Position numbers and translations under genes: made by a program | Virus record (IMG/VR): IMGVR_UViG_3300030098_000957 | Coordinates: 1-39,708 of that record | From: a virus | DNA: 39,708 nt | Direction: 5' to 3' (one strand) | Shown: piece by piece, positions 17,724 to 25,033 of the stretch | How positions within the stretch are numbered: position 1 is the stretch's first letter | Layout of the letters: each line of letters starts with the position of its first letter | Notes under the pieces: generated by a model | The model's input: the letters and a program-made list of their open reading frames with translations, nothing else | What the model was told of the DNA's origin: nothing | Database searches by the model: none

Positions 17724-19214
17724 TTATCCGCCAAGGCCGTCATCTTGACCAGTAACACCGAAGTTATCAATGTTAGCAGCGTCAACGTATTCCTTAACGA
17801 AGTCACCTTCAGTGCTGTAACCACTAACAGAAGTGGCAGTACCATCTCCGTTAGCATCGAGGGTATCAGCACCTAAAGCTGCTTGATAAGCGTCTCTAAC
17901 CAATGCATCCGTGTTAGCGGTAACATCAGTAGAGGGCGAACCACCGCCATCAGGGTCGGTATCATAAGCAGTCAAGTCACCAGTGGTTGCGTCATATTCA
18001 AAGTCACCAAACTCAAGAATAGTACCATCAACCTTACCGGAGAACATAACATCATTTGCATTACCGCGAGCGGTAGGAGCAAACGAACCAATGCAGACAG
18101 CAGCATGCTCAGGCTTGAGCACACCAGTACCGCCCATCATCGAAGCAACCGTGAACACGGTGTTACGACGAATATCGTCCACTTGATCAACCTTCAAGCC
18201 AGTCAATCGGAGCGAAGCAACACAGGCTTGTTGCCAGATGATAGCCTTAGTAGGCACCACATGGAAACTTCTGTTATATCGCTTCTCACCAATCTTGTTA
18301 GCCATCAAGTTAGTGGTTGGAAGGTGGTTCGTCTTGACAATCGTGCAGCCTTGATATTCAAGACGATCAGCAAGATTGAACATACCTTGTTGCAGACCAG
18401 CACCAAGACCACCAGCATCGGCTACACCGCCGAAGAATGGTCGACCAGCACCACCAGCAAGATCAGAGCTGTCACGAGCCACACCAAGAGCACGAATGTC
18501 TTGGAAGGTACGAGGGGTCACAGCACAGAAGACACCCTCAGTTGGGGCATCAACCTCTTGCAGACGGATTTGGAACTCTTCAATCTTCTCAAGAAGCTTC
18601 AGAGCAGCGTCGGTTCTGTTAGCAGCGGTAGCAGTCGACAGTCCCAAGTTATCAAACTTGTTATTGCAGAAGATCTTGCCACCAAGACCACCAACAGCAC
18701 TACCACCGAACCAGTCGGTAGCACGCGGGTCTTGAGCTAAGCCATTCTCAGCCGCAGCACGGCACAAGAAGGAAGCAATTTGACGGTCACGGGCATCAGC
18801 CAGAGTCCGTCCAGCTTGACGAGCAAGCTCTGATCGGAATTCCCATTGCGTCAGCATAAGGTCCACATTGTCTAACTCAAAGTGAGCAGCCATTGGACGC
18901 TTGTCTAATGCAATACGGAAAGTGGTAGCCTTACTGTTGGTGCCACCAGTGAGTTCTTCACCAGCTTCCCAAGTAGACTTAAGATCTACATAACCCGTAA
19001 CAGGGAATTCCATAGTAGTACCACTAGAAATGGTCTTTGAATCGACCATAGCTTCAAAAATATTATATTGGTCATACGCATTGATGACCTCGCCCGCCCA
19101 AATGGGCAGAACTAAACGACCCGCACCGTCAGTGGGGTTTTGGGCAGAAACGCCCATAGTTGTGTCGATACGATAAGACATATCGGTATTGCCGAGAGGA
19201 CCTACAGCAGTCAT
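17724..19214 (-). CDS. Major capsid protein (T7 gp10-like, HK97 fold)
   Basis: The 496-aa product has a T7-type capsid N-terminus and core: LPIWAGEVINAYDQYNIFEAM, FPVTGYVDLKSTW, LARQAGRTLADARDRQIAS, and near residue 330 KRYNRSFHVVPTKAIIWQQACVASL. It is about 150 residues longer than T7 gp10A (345 aa). The extra part is mostly C-terminal (~residue 400 onward), Asp/Gly/Thr-rich, with calcium-loop-like acidic stretches (DTDPDGGG, LDANGDGT). This could be a surface decoration. The gene has a strong GGAGGTG site, the largest non-coding leader in the window and a terminator behind it. Its base use is more GC-rich than its neighbours (60% in the line beginning at 18421), with fewer TTA/AGA codons, as expected for the most highly expressed gene. 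Confidence 0.95.
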   Translation of the reverse strand: MTAVGPLGNTDMSYRIDTTMGVSAQNPTDGAGRLVLPIWAGEVINAYDQYNIFEAMVDSKTISSGTTMEFPVTGYVDLKSTWEAGEELTGGTNSKATTFRIALDKRPMAAHFELDNVDLMLTQWEFRSELARQAGRTLADARDRQIASFLCRAAAENGLAQDPRATDWFGGSAVGGLGGKIFCNNKFDNLGLSTATAANRTDAALKLLEKIEEFQIRLQEVDAPTEGVFCAVTPRTFQDIRALGVARDSSDLAGGAGRPFFGGVADAGGLGAGLQQGMFNLADRLEYQGCTIVKTNHLPTTNLMANKIGEKRYNRSFHVVPTKAIIWQQACVASLRLTGLKVDQVDDIRRNTVFTVASMMGGTGVLKPEHAAVCIGSFAPTARGNANDVMFSGKVDGTILEFGDFEYDATTGDLTAYDTDPDGGGSPSTDVTANTDALVRDAYQAALGADTLDANGDGTATSVSGYSTEGDFVKEYVDAANIDNFGVTGQDDGLGG

Positions 19215-19384
19215 AATAACACCTCCATAAATGTGTCATAAAAATTAAATGGACTAAATTTATAGATAGTGTTGATTGTTCCTTGTGGAGTCAACCCTAG
19301 ACATTATCCATACATACTTTTTCAACTCGTAAGCCTAATTGTTCTGTACTTTTAATGTTGTTTATTCGATATCGTGTCCAATGA
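19215..19384 (-). promoter_or_regulatory. Capsid leader region, possible promoter
   Basis: This 170-nt non-coding stretch is the longest in the window and sits between the scaffold-like gene and the capsid gene. I see no ORF with a ribosome site in it. On the minus strand there are two weak sigma70-like arrangements: TTGACT with CACTAT 17 bases on, and GATAAT preceded 18 bases away by TTACGA. A short inverted pair, GTTGA/TCAAC, could form a weak hairpin. In T7 the strongest late promoter lies here, so a promoter for the phage RNA polymerase is expected. I could not identify a motif shared with other gaps. GGAGGTG at its end is the capsid ribosome site. Confidence 0.4.
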
Positions 19385-20290
19385 TTATCGAATTAACACG
19401 CCAGCTTGCATAGTTTTAACAAGCCTAGCTTCAATCTGAGCTCTATATTCAGGATCCGTTCTATACTCTGGTTTATTCATATAGAAGTTCATCTCTTGTG
19501 TAGTAGAAAATGGTTTAATAGCATCAGCGTCCTGTGCCATAGCTGCATTTTCTCTACCCTGAACCGGAGCTGGTTCTTGTCGCCGGTTTGGCTTGTTAGC
19601 CTGTTCTTGGTTGTATCTGGCTTGTAGACCAAGTAAGGCAGTCTTATACGAAGGACCGGCAAGCATGCTGTTAAGATCATCACGCTCTTGATCATTCAAA
19701 GACTCTCCTGCCCATGACAGGATATTATCTAAAGTTTGCTGATCTCCTACTACATTAGCAGCAGAATCGTAGGCTTCCTTTCGCAAAGCCTTCTGACCAG
19801 CAATAAATGTATCTACTACAGCGTCATCGACACCCATAGCAGACTTAATAGCACCACGAGTATCGGCACTAAAGTCACCACTCAAAGCAAGTTCTTGTTG
19901 CCAAGCTGCCCACTGATCATTCATTGATAGTTGTGGTGGTTCCTCGGGCTTCTCAATTCTGAGATCTTCCCTAGTCTGAACAACCTCGGCGGGTTGTTGC
20001 TCTTCTTGTACTGGTTGTGATCGCTCACCAATCTGACCCGTCTTGGCATACTGATCTTTAAGTTCAGCAATTTCTTGACGAGTTTTAGTATACTCAGCTT
20101 GAGCATTCTTTAGTGAATCAAACCATGTATCTACATCTTTAAAGTTTTCAGGAACCTGTTGCCCATTACTTTCGACGTAGGTTTTAAAAGCAGCCCTCTC
20201 ATTAGCAGCATTCTGATCTGCCGGTTGTACGAATTCTTGTGGTGCAGATTGTTCCGTTGCCGGAGTCTCACCAGTAGTTTCTTCAGACAT
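19385..20290 (-). CDS. Scaffolding protein (T7 gp9-like)
   Basis: The 301-aa product is strongly acidic and rich in Glu, Gln and Pro, with no cysteine seen. It has a disordered N-terminus (residues 1-30, EETTGETPATEQSAPQEF), a helical middle (residues ~40-90, AQAEYTKTRQEIAELKDQ) and a short, more basic C-terminal helix (DPEYRAQIEARLVKTMQAG), the usual capsid-binding end of podovirus scaffolds. T7 gp9 is 307 aa and is likewise encoded directly before the capsid gene. It should guide prohead assembly and then leave. AAGGAG lies seven bases upstream of the ATG. Confidence 0.85.
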   Translation of the reverse strand: MSEETTGETPATEQSAPQEFVQPADQNAANERAAFKTYVESNGQQVPENFKDVDTWFDSLKNAQAEYTKTRQEIAELKDQYAKTGQIGERSQPVQEEQQPAEVVQTREDLRIEKPEEPPQLSMNDQWAAWQQELALSGDFSADTRGAIKSAMGVDDAVVDTFIAGQKALRKEAYDSAANVVGDQQTLDNILSWAGESLNDQERDDLNSMLAGPSYKTALLGLQARYNQEQANKPNRRQEPAPVQGRENAAMAQDADAIKPFSTTQEMNFYMNKPEYRTDPEYRAQIEARLVKTMQAGVLIR

Positions 20291-20301
20291 TAACTGTCTC
20301 C

Positions 20302-20889
20302 TTATTTAACTTTTTTCATTCGCTTTAACATATCTTTAAAGCTACTAAACTCTTTAGTATCCGCATCAAAGCGATTGTTTAATTTTTGATTAAGTTGTTG
20401 ATATTTTAAAACGTCTTGGAAATCACAGTCATTTAAACCTTTGACTGACTCAACTCCAATTTCGGTAATATTACCAGTTTTTGTATCGCTATTATTATCA
20501 ATGTTATAAATAATACTTAGTTCACAGCCTTCTTCAAGACCAGTAACTTCAAAACCAACAGTATGATTACCACTAGAACCAAGAGTTCCAATAGTTGTAG
20601 CAGAAGCACCATTAGCAATAGTAGTTCTAGTAACAGTACCATCATCTTCAGTAAACACTGCTTGCACAGTTAAATCTCCTGCAACACTGTCAGGGTGTGC
20701 AGTATCAGTTGCAATAAAATCTTGATCGTATGTCAATGCAACATCTAATTGAACAGCTCCAGTAGCAAAACCACCGGCACTATTTGCAAATGTAGAGCTT
20801 GCTGCAGTTGCAAAAGTATTAGTAATTACTGTATCTACACTTTCAGGATCAAAATCAATATTCGCTGGTGTCGTATAAGTTAAAGCCAT
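20302..20889 (-). CDS. Putative virion structural protein
   Basis: The 195-aa protein has an N-terminal beta-rich part (residues ~1-140), rich in Thr, Ala, Gly and Asp (DSVDTVITNTFATAASSTFANSAGG, GDLTVQAVFTEDDGTVTRTT). A short C-terminal helix is very basic (SSFKDMLKRMKKVK). The beta part resembles small head decoration or fibre-like proteins in general but matches no family I can name. It is encoded immediately upstream of the scaffold gene, with AAGGAG eight bases from the start. A head decoration or head-assembly role is plausible from position only. Confidence 0.72.
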   Translation of the reverse strand: MALTYTTPANIDFDPESVDTVITNTFATAASSTFANSAGGFATGAVQLDVALTYDQDFIATDTAHPDSVAGDLTVQAVFTEDDGTVTRTTIANGASATTIGTLGSSGNHTVGFEVTGLEEGCELSIIYNIDNNSDTKTGNITEIGVESVKGLNDCDFQDVLKYQQLNQKLNNRFDADTKEFSSFKDMLKRMKKVK

Positions 20890-20891
20890 AA

Positions 20892-21125
20892 TTAATCTCC
20901 TTTGGCATCAGCCTTCTTGTATTCTGAGAACCATAGATACCCTAAACAAAGTATAGCCAAACCCACAAAACCACCTCCTAAATAACTGTAATTAGTCGAG
21001 AGTGGTTGTACTATACTGGATACTGGTTCTGTAATAACTTCCTTATCTTTAAACAAAGAGGTTGTCTTACAACCCCCAAGAAGGCAGAGCCACGCGCACG
21101 CCTTCAGAATTACTTTGCAGTCCAT
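20892..21125 (-). CDS. Small lipoprotein-like protein with C-terminal membrane segment
   Basis: The 77-aa product has an N-terminal signal-like segment ending in a lipobox (LLGGC, Cys19) and a second hydrophobic segment at residues ~48-66 (SYLGGGFVGLAILCLGYLWF), followed by a basic-acidic tail. A lipobox plus a C-terminal transmembrane segment is the design of unimolecular spanins such as phage T1 gp11, which link outer and inner membranes in the last step of lysis. Here only ~29 residues separate the two anchors, too short for a normal periplasm. An alternative is an inner-membrane protein with two membrane segments. The start overlaps the previous small gene by 16 nt and lacks its own strong ribosome site, suggesting coupling. 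Confidence 0.7.
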   Translation of the reverse strand: MDCKVILKACAWLCLLGGCKTTSLFKDKEVITEPVSSIVQPLSTNYSYLGGGFVGLAILCLGYLWFSEYKKADAKGD

Positions 21126-21238
21126 GGTAACTTAGCGTTAAGCCAACTAAACAATGGCTTACCCATCCAAGCACCAGCTGCAAACATTAACACATGGGAC
21201 AAGATAAAGCCCCATGATCCAATAATAAAATCTACCAT
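21110..21238 (-). CDS. Single-span membrane peptide (holin-like candidate)
   Basis: This 42-aa ORF has AGGAG seven bases upstream of its ATG. It has one clear membrane segment (residues ~4-25, FIIGSWGFILSHVLMFAAGAW) and a short basic, Trp-containing end (KPLFSWLNAKLPWTAK). Its stop overlaps the start of the lipoprotein-like gene. A tiny membrane protein next to a spanin-like lipoprotein would fit a lysis cassette as a holin or pinholin. No endolysin is recognisable nearby, so the role is not established. Confidence 0.68.
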   Translation of the reverse strand: MVDFIIGSWGFILSHVLMFAAGAWMGKPLFSWLNAKLPWTAK

Positions 21239-21250
21239 AATAATCTCCTA

Positions 21251-21706
21251 TTAGGCACTAGCAATAAATATTTCAAGATCACAAGAAGCAGTATCAGCTT
21301 GTGCATTGATCGTATCAATTTCATTAAATGTACTAAAAGCTGCACCTGAATCATCATCACATTCTAAATCATCATTGTAGAAAGTAAATGTTTGTCCAGC
21401 TTCTAGTTTAAGATACGCTGATTTCGCACCCGTATCTAGAAGTCCAATAGTAATAAAATTAGTATCGTCTTTATTTGTTAATCGAATATACTTAACATCA
21501 GTTTTAATGTAAGTACCAGCGGCTACAGCAGTGCCGAGAACGGCAACTGTCTGTAGACCACTGTGTAAACATGTCATAATTCTGTGATCTACCTCATTGA
21601 TAGACCCCACTGTAAAGGTATTAGTAACACCACGATCAACACCATTCAGCGTAAGAGCTTCAGTGTGCGTAACCGTAAGCGTAGCAGATGAAATGGTGCT
21701 AGTCAT
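21251..21706 (-). CDS. Putative virion protein, beta-rich
   Basis: The 151-aa protein is Thr/Asp/Ala-rich and predicted beta: ISSATLTVTHTEALTLNGVDRG, VKYIRLTNKDDTNFITIGLLD, and LEAGQTFTFYNDD. The pattern 'xxIRLTNxDxxNFITIGL...YLKLxAGQ' resembles small head or decoration proteins of marine podoviruses as I remember them. AAAGGG lies upstream of the ATG at 21706. It is encoded between the lysine-rich small proteins and the membrane-protein pair. A minor capsid or decoration role is the best guess. Confidence 0.72.
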   Translation of the reverse strand: MTSTISSATLTVTHTEALTLNGVDRGVTNTFTVGSINEVDHRIMTCLHSGLQTVAVLGTAVAAGTYIKTDVKYIRLTNKDDTNFITIGLLDTGAKSAYLKLEAGQTFTFYNDDLECDDDSGAAFSTFNEIDTINAQADTASCDLEIFIASA

Positions 21707-21710
21707 TTAG

Positions 21711-21818
21711 TTATCCCTTTCTTCTCATTCCGGTCTTCTTCATACCGTTCTTCTTCTTACCCATGGTCTTCTTCTTACCCATGGCCTTCTTCTTCATTCC
21801 TTTTCCTCTTCCGGGCAT
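21711..21818 (-). CDS. Tiny lysine/methionine-rich repeat protein
   Basis: This 35-aa ORF starts at ATG 21818 with AAGGAG six bases upstream and overlaps the end of the preceding gene. About 40% of its residues are Lys or Arg. It is built from near repeats of M-G-K-K-K (KAMGKKKTMG, KKKNGMKKTGM). There are no acidic residues. Such a peptide should bind nucleic acid or another polyanion. It belongs to the group of tiny basic proteins at 21.7-26.1 kb, which may be condensed with DNA in the head or simply be very small assembly factors. Confidence 0.7.
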   Translation of the reverse strand: MPGRGKGMKKKAMGKKKTMGKKKNGMKKTGMRRKG

Positions 21819-22315
21819 GTCATTCTCCTTTTGTTGACATAATTCATGAAATAATCAGAACAATTTTCATAATAATTCTGACGTTCTAAAAACTTAGAAA
21901 ATTTATTTAGTTCTTTACGCCGTTGAATAAGCGCCATTCCAAACTCGTAGTCTACAACTTGTCCATATTTTTCAGGATCTAACTCAGGATCATCCGGTTC
22001 GTCATCTCCCGGTTCAAATACCATAACATAAAGATCTTTTTCTTCTATCCGTTCGTTGTACCTTTCTGCCCAAGAATCGGCATTAGACCAATTGTCAGGA
22101 TCAAATACAACAATTACTAATTGATAAGTATCATCCCAGTTATACACCTGTTGGCGAACTGTAGATTTCTCACCTAATAAAACATTGACTTGTTTATCAC
22201 GCCATGCTTTAGCAGCAAAAGGACAGGGCTTATTATCCATATAAAATGCAGAAGGTATATCTAAATAATTAAATATCCAATTTTCAATTTCTTGCTTTAT
22301 TAGATCTAGATCCAT
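21794..22315 (-). CDS. Hypothetical acidic protein
   Basis: The 173-aa protein is acidic overall and rich in aromatic residues (CPFAAKAW near residue 31, VYNWDDTYQLVIVVFDPDNW near 58, AERYNERIEEKDLYVMVFEPGDDEPDDPE near 83-112). It has four cysteines. I recall similar PCPFAxKAW openings in uncharacterised proteins of marine viruses but no function. The ATG at 22315 has AGGAG eleven bases upstream, a wide spacing. It overlaps neighbours on both sides by 25-32 nt. Its acidic nature beside strongly basic small proteins is notable: a partner or chaperone relationship is possible but speculative. Confidence 0.75.
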   Translation of the reverse strand: MDLDLIKQEIENWIFNYLDIPSAFYMDNKPCPFAAKAWRDKQVNVLLGEKSTVRQQVYNWDDTYQLVIVVFDPDNWSNADSWAERYNERIEEKDLYVMVFEPGDDEPDDPELDPEKYGQVVDYEFGMALIQRRKELNKFSKFLERQNYYENCSDYFMNYVNKRRMTCPEEEKE

Positions 22316-22412
22316 TCTTAACTTTGGCTCCTGCCTTTACAAATTTTTCTGCGTCCTTTTCAGTATATCTTACAGCCATTCCACCGCAAGAAGATTTAAA
22401 TTTAGTTTTCAT
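22284..22412 (-). CDS. Small basic hypothetical protein
   Basis: The 42-aa ORF starts with ATG overlapping the stop of the upstream basic gene (ATGA), so it is probably translated by coupling. The sequence is basic and Ser/Gly/Ala-rich (KTKFKSSCGGMAVRY, AEKFVKAGAKVKNGSRS). Its single Cys is followed by GG. No domain is recognised. It is one of the cluster of tiny basic proteins. Confidence 0.6.
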   Translation of the reverse strand: MKTKFKSSCGGMAVRYTEKDAEKFVKAGAKVKNGSRSNKARN

Positions 22413-22588
22413 TTTCCACTGCCTCTTGAACGTCGACCTCCAGATGTTGCAGTACCTTTTCTTCTTCTTGCTGCAGGTGCTTTAACATCAGCCTTACGCT
22501 CAGCAGCACGCCTTCCACTTGGTCTTGCCTTTACCTTGGCAACAGCAGCACCAAGTCCGGTCTTCTTTTCTTTCTTCTTCTTAGCCAT
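22409..22588 (-). CDS. Small Lys/Arg/Ala-rich histone-tail-like protein
   Basis: This 59-aa ORF begins MAKKKKEKKTG and continues with an Ala/Lys/Arg-rich body (AAVAKVKARPSGRRAAERK, APAARRRK) ending in GGRRSRGSGK. The composition is like eukaryotic or bacterial histone H1-type tails, disordered and strongly cationic. AGGAG lies upstream of the ATG. It follows the LamG-like gene with a nine-base gap. A DNA-binding or condensing role is the simplest inference; no enzymatic residues are seen. Confidence 0.7.
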   Translation of the reverse strand: MAKKKKEKKTGLGAAVAKVKARPSGRRAAERKADVKAPAARRRKGTATSGGRRSRGSGK

Positions 22589-22597
22589 GATAACTCC

Positions 22598-23683
22598 TTA
22601 CACAGTAATGGATGCTCTTGGAGCATCAGTTTTATAAGCATGACCTGCAGGTAGCAGATCCAACAGCCCATACTTTTGGGCAAAATATCCTTCTAGTTTT
22701 ACAATATCAGTATCAATAGCACCAGAGGTACCAGTTCCATTTAAAACAACCCACTCAAACATAGGGTCTTGAAATGCTCGAACATTAGCAGAACCGCTAT
22801 TGCCACCACCCCAGCCACCATCAACACCTTGAGCAACATGGGCTCTAGCATCTCCACCTTGACTAGCCTCAGATGTACCATTCAATCTAAATAAAGAATT
22901 GCCGCTAGTTCTACCAATAATAACTATTTGAGGTTGATTATCATTGAAAGTAACATCAGGATCATAAGTAAAGGTAGCTTCTCCACTTGCATGTCGTTTA
23001 CGAAGTTGAAATCTTTCATTAGCATTAAGAGTGTTATATCTAAAAATTATACCAAACTCGTTATTACCAGCACCATTACCTACAGTATTTCCATTATATG
23101 CCATAGTGCATTGATTTATACCAGTGTTAGCATGTTGATCTCGAAGTATAGCAACAAAACCCCAACACCAATCTTGAGTAGTATCGTGATCAATACCAGT
23201 TCCTAAGCTGGCAACTAATTGATCACTACTTCCAGTAGCAGTCATACCTCTAAAGTTATTAGCACTAGAATTTTTTGCAGCATATTCTGGTTGATCATTA
23301 GATACAGCTTGGCTAAAGTCTCTACCATTCCCCGAAGAATCTTCACAAACATTTACCCGATCTCCTGCATCATTAGTTGCCATATTCTCAGGATTGAGCC
23401 ATAGCTCACAGGTAGATCCTTCTGCAGATATAGGAGTCCAAATAGGACCAAGCTTATGAGTCCACTGTCTATCCCAAATTTCAGGAATTCTAAACTTGCG
23501 AACTTTATCCGCAAGCAAAGACTCTCTCACAGACAATACATAATCCTCTGTGCCTGATGCAATGAGTTGATTACGATTAGCAATTAAAGCAAACTTATCA
23601 AGATCGCCGTTGGTAGTACCACGAATTTCTAAAGATTGAATTCCTTCAACACCAACACCGTACTTAGTTTTGCCATTAGCCAT
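22598..23683 (-). CDS. LamG/concanavalin-like fibre or decoration protein
   Basis: The 361-aa protein holds a jelly-roll lectin-type domain at residues ~88-350. Signs are an opening CELWLNPEN...NVCEDSSGNGRDFSQA with a predicted Ca-binding DSSGNG turn, central beta strands (PQIVIIGRTSGNSLFRLNG), and the family-typical ending KLEGYFAQKYGLLDLLPAGHAYK. These LamG-like domains bind glycans and occur in secreted and fibre proteins. Residues 1-85 are a separate helical N-terminus, perhaps for virion attachment. GGGGG lies upstream of the ATG, which overlaps the previous gene by eight bases. Likely a receptor-binding or head-surface protein; it lies far from the tail genes, which favours decoration. 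Confidence 0.8.
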   Translation of the reverse strand: MANGKTKYGVGVEGIQSLEIRGTTNGDLDKFALIANRNQLIASGTEDYVLSVRESLLADKVRKFRIPEIWDRQWTHKLGPIWTPISAEGSTCELWLNPENMATNDAGDRVNVCEDSSGNGRDFSQAVSNDQPEYAAKNSSANNFRGMTATGSSDQLVASLGTGIDHDTTQDWCWGFVAILRDQHANTGINQCTMAYNGNTVGNGAGNNEFGIIFRYNTLNANERFQLRKRHASGEATFTYDPDVTFNDNQPQIVIIGRTSGNSLFRLNGTSEASQGGDARAHVAQGVDGGWGGGNSGSANVRAFQDPMFEWVVLNGTGTSGAIDTDIVKLEGYFAQKYGLLDLLPAGHAYKTDAPRASITV

Positions 23684-24731
23684 CGCAATTCCCCCATTCT
23701 GATAATACTTTTACAATTGCATTGAATCCATTGTTTGTTTGATAATGATATCTTTGACTACCTACATCACCAAGAACTTGCAATAAGTCTTGGAATCCAA
23801 CTATGCCATCTTCATTCAAGTCTGATGGGCAAGAGTTATCTGCGTCATATGCAATTTGATAAGGTGACGGCTCACATGGATGATCATTGCCACAAGCAAA
23901 CCGTACAACACCAGAGGACGCAAACCTGTTAGGACCAGTAAACCGAGCAATATGGAACGAACCCGGATACTTCTCACTCATCCAGTCAACGTCAGCGTCC
24001 CATCGAATCAGGTCGCCGTAGTCATTCTGCGATGGGGCAGAACAGCACCTTTGACCTTGAACCTCCCCAACTGGTATTGGCTGCCAAACTTTAAGCACCA
24101 TATTATTCCATGACTTTGGAGTAATTAGATCCTTGTGCTGCTGCTGAACCAACGGGTATTTGTATTGCTGCGAGTTGCCATACTTCTTGCCAAGTGGCCC
24201 ATGCAGAATCCAAGAGTCACACCATGCGTACTCAAGATCAACGAGGTCAGCCGTCCGGGGACAGCATCCCTGTGGGCCTTCAAACACCCAGTTAATTGGG
24301 GTAAAGTTCATGTTCAGATACATCCACCGCTGATATGGGTTGGCTTGTATACACTCCCAATACTCTCCGGCTTCGGGGCAAAGAATGCCAGTGTCTTGGT
24401 TCCAATAGTCTATGCACTCTTGGCAGTTCTCTAGCCAAGGGTACAGATGGTCTGGCCTGTGGTTTTTAAATACATCACCTTCAATCATCCACTGAAACGA
24501 TCTAGCTGGTGACTCATTACCACGAGTACAACCAATCATATACGGACGGCGTGGATCTCCATTAGGATAACTAAAGTCAGGATCAAAACCTGTTTGAATA
24601 TAAACATCAAAGGTTCTGCCAAACGGAGTTAACCTACCAAGATCATCAATCCACATAGCAACTGAATCAGGATCAGTTGGAGGCCCACTACCATTAATTA
24701 ATAAACAAGCCCCCAATAAACTATTCAGCAT
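23676..24731 (-). CDS. Cysteine-rich protein with dockerin-like calcium motif
   Basis: The 351-aa product starts at ATG 24731, chosen because AAGGAG is six bases upstream; an earlier in-frame ATG at 24755 would put that site inside the gene. The N-terminus MLNSLLGACLL contains a lipobox-like LGAC but lacks basic residues. The body is rich in Trp, Pro and Cys (WLENCQECIDYW, GCCPRTADLVD, QRCCSAPSQ), suggesting a disulphide-bonded extracellular protein. At the C-terminus CPSDLNEDGIVGFQDLLQV matches a dockerin/EF-hand calcium loop, and a second half-repeat ends AIVKVLSEWGNC. This paired module is common in secreted planctomycete proteins. The central part (24001-24060 and 24241-24300, 53-60% GC) is GC-richer than flanking genes, suggesting gain from a host. 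Likely a surface adhesin; function unknown. Confidence 0.82.
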   Translation of the reverse strand: MLNSLLGACLLINGSGPPTDPDSVAMWIDDLGRLTPFGRTFDVYIQTGFDPDFSYPNGDPRRPYMIGCTRGNESPARSFQWMIEGDVFKNHRPDHLYPWLENCQECIDYWNQDTGILCPEAGEYWECIQANPYQRWMYLNMNFTPINWVFEGPQGCCPRTADLVDLEYAWCDSWILHGPLGKKYGNSQQYKYPLVQQQHKDLITPKSWNNMVLKVWQPIPVGEVQGQRCCSAPSQNDYGDLIRWDADVDWMSEKYPGSFHIARFTGPNRFASSGVVRFACGNDHPCEPSPYQIAYDADNSCPSDLNEDGIVGFQDLLQVLGDVGSQRYHYQTNNGFNAIVKVLSEWGNCDG

Positions 24732-25021
24732 CTCCATCTCCTTCTTGCTGCACATATTCTTTTCTTTGGTGTTTTTTTACAATTAACACCATGCATTTTC
24801 ATTTGACCAGCAGACCTAGCGCAGTAACTCTTACGTCGCTTAGCTCTTTTACCTGTAGGTTTAGCTTCAGTCACAGCAGTTTTAAGTTTTGATCCGGGGT
24901 TTTGTCTACGGTATTTTGCCACGCCTTTAGCGGTCATTCCAGCACCCTTACTTGTAGGTCTTTTATCACCACTTTTAACTGACATACCTTTCATACTACC
25001 TTTACGTTTCTTTTTTGCCAT
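24725..25021 (-). CDS. Small basic protein with conserved C-terminal KRRKSYCAR domain
   Basis: The 98-aa protein is extremely basic. The N-terminus is a MAKKKRKGSMKGMS tail. From residue ~28 a conserved module follows: GMTAKGVAKYRRQNPGSKL, KPTGKRAKRRKSYCARS, and the end AARRRWRC. I recall the same layout (G-x-(T/S)AKGxxxYRRxxPG...RRKSFCAR...RxxW.C) in short uncharacterised proteins of marine phages and large algal viruses, possibly DUF6321, but cannot confirm the name. Five cysteines could bind metal. GGGGG lies upstream of the ATG. It is part of the tiny basic protein block; a DNA-associated virion role is inferred. Confidence 0.82.
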   Translation of the reverse strand: MAKKKRKGSMKGMSVKSGDKRPTSKGAGMTAKGVAKYRRQNPGSKLKTAVTEAKPTGKRAKRRKSYCARSAGQMKMHGVNCKKTPKKRICAARRRWRC

Positions 25022-25033
25022 GACTAATCCCCC

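Noticed and set aside
17883-18740. 285-aa plus-strand reading frame opposite the capsid gene
   Set aside because: It is antisense to a clear capsid gene, Ser/Thr/Arg-rich without fold-like pattern, has no ribosome site I can see, and arises from the capsid gene's biased codon use.
24732-24755. Longer start (MCSKKEME...) for the dockerin-like gene
   Set aside because: The AAGGAG ribosome site lies inside this extension and is correctly spaced for the ATG at 24731.
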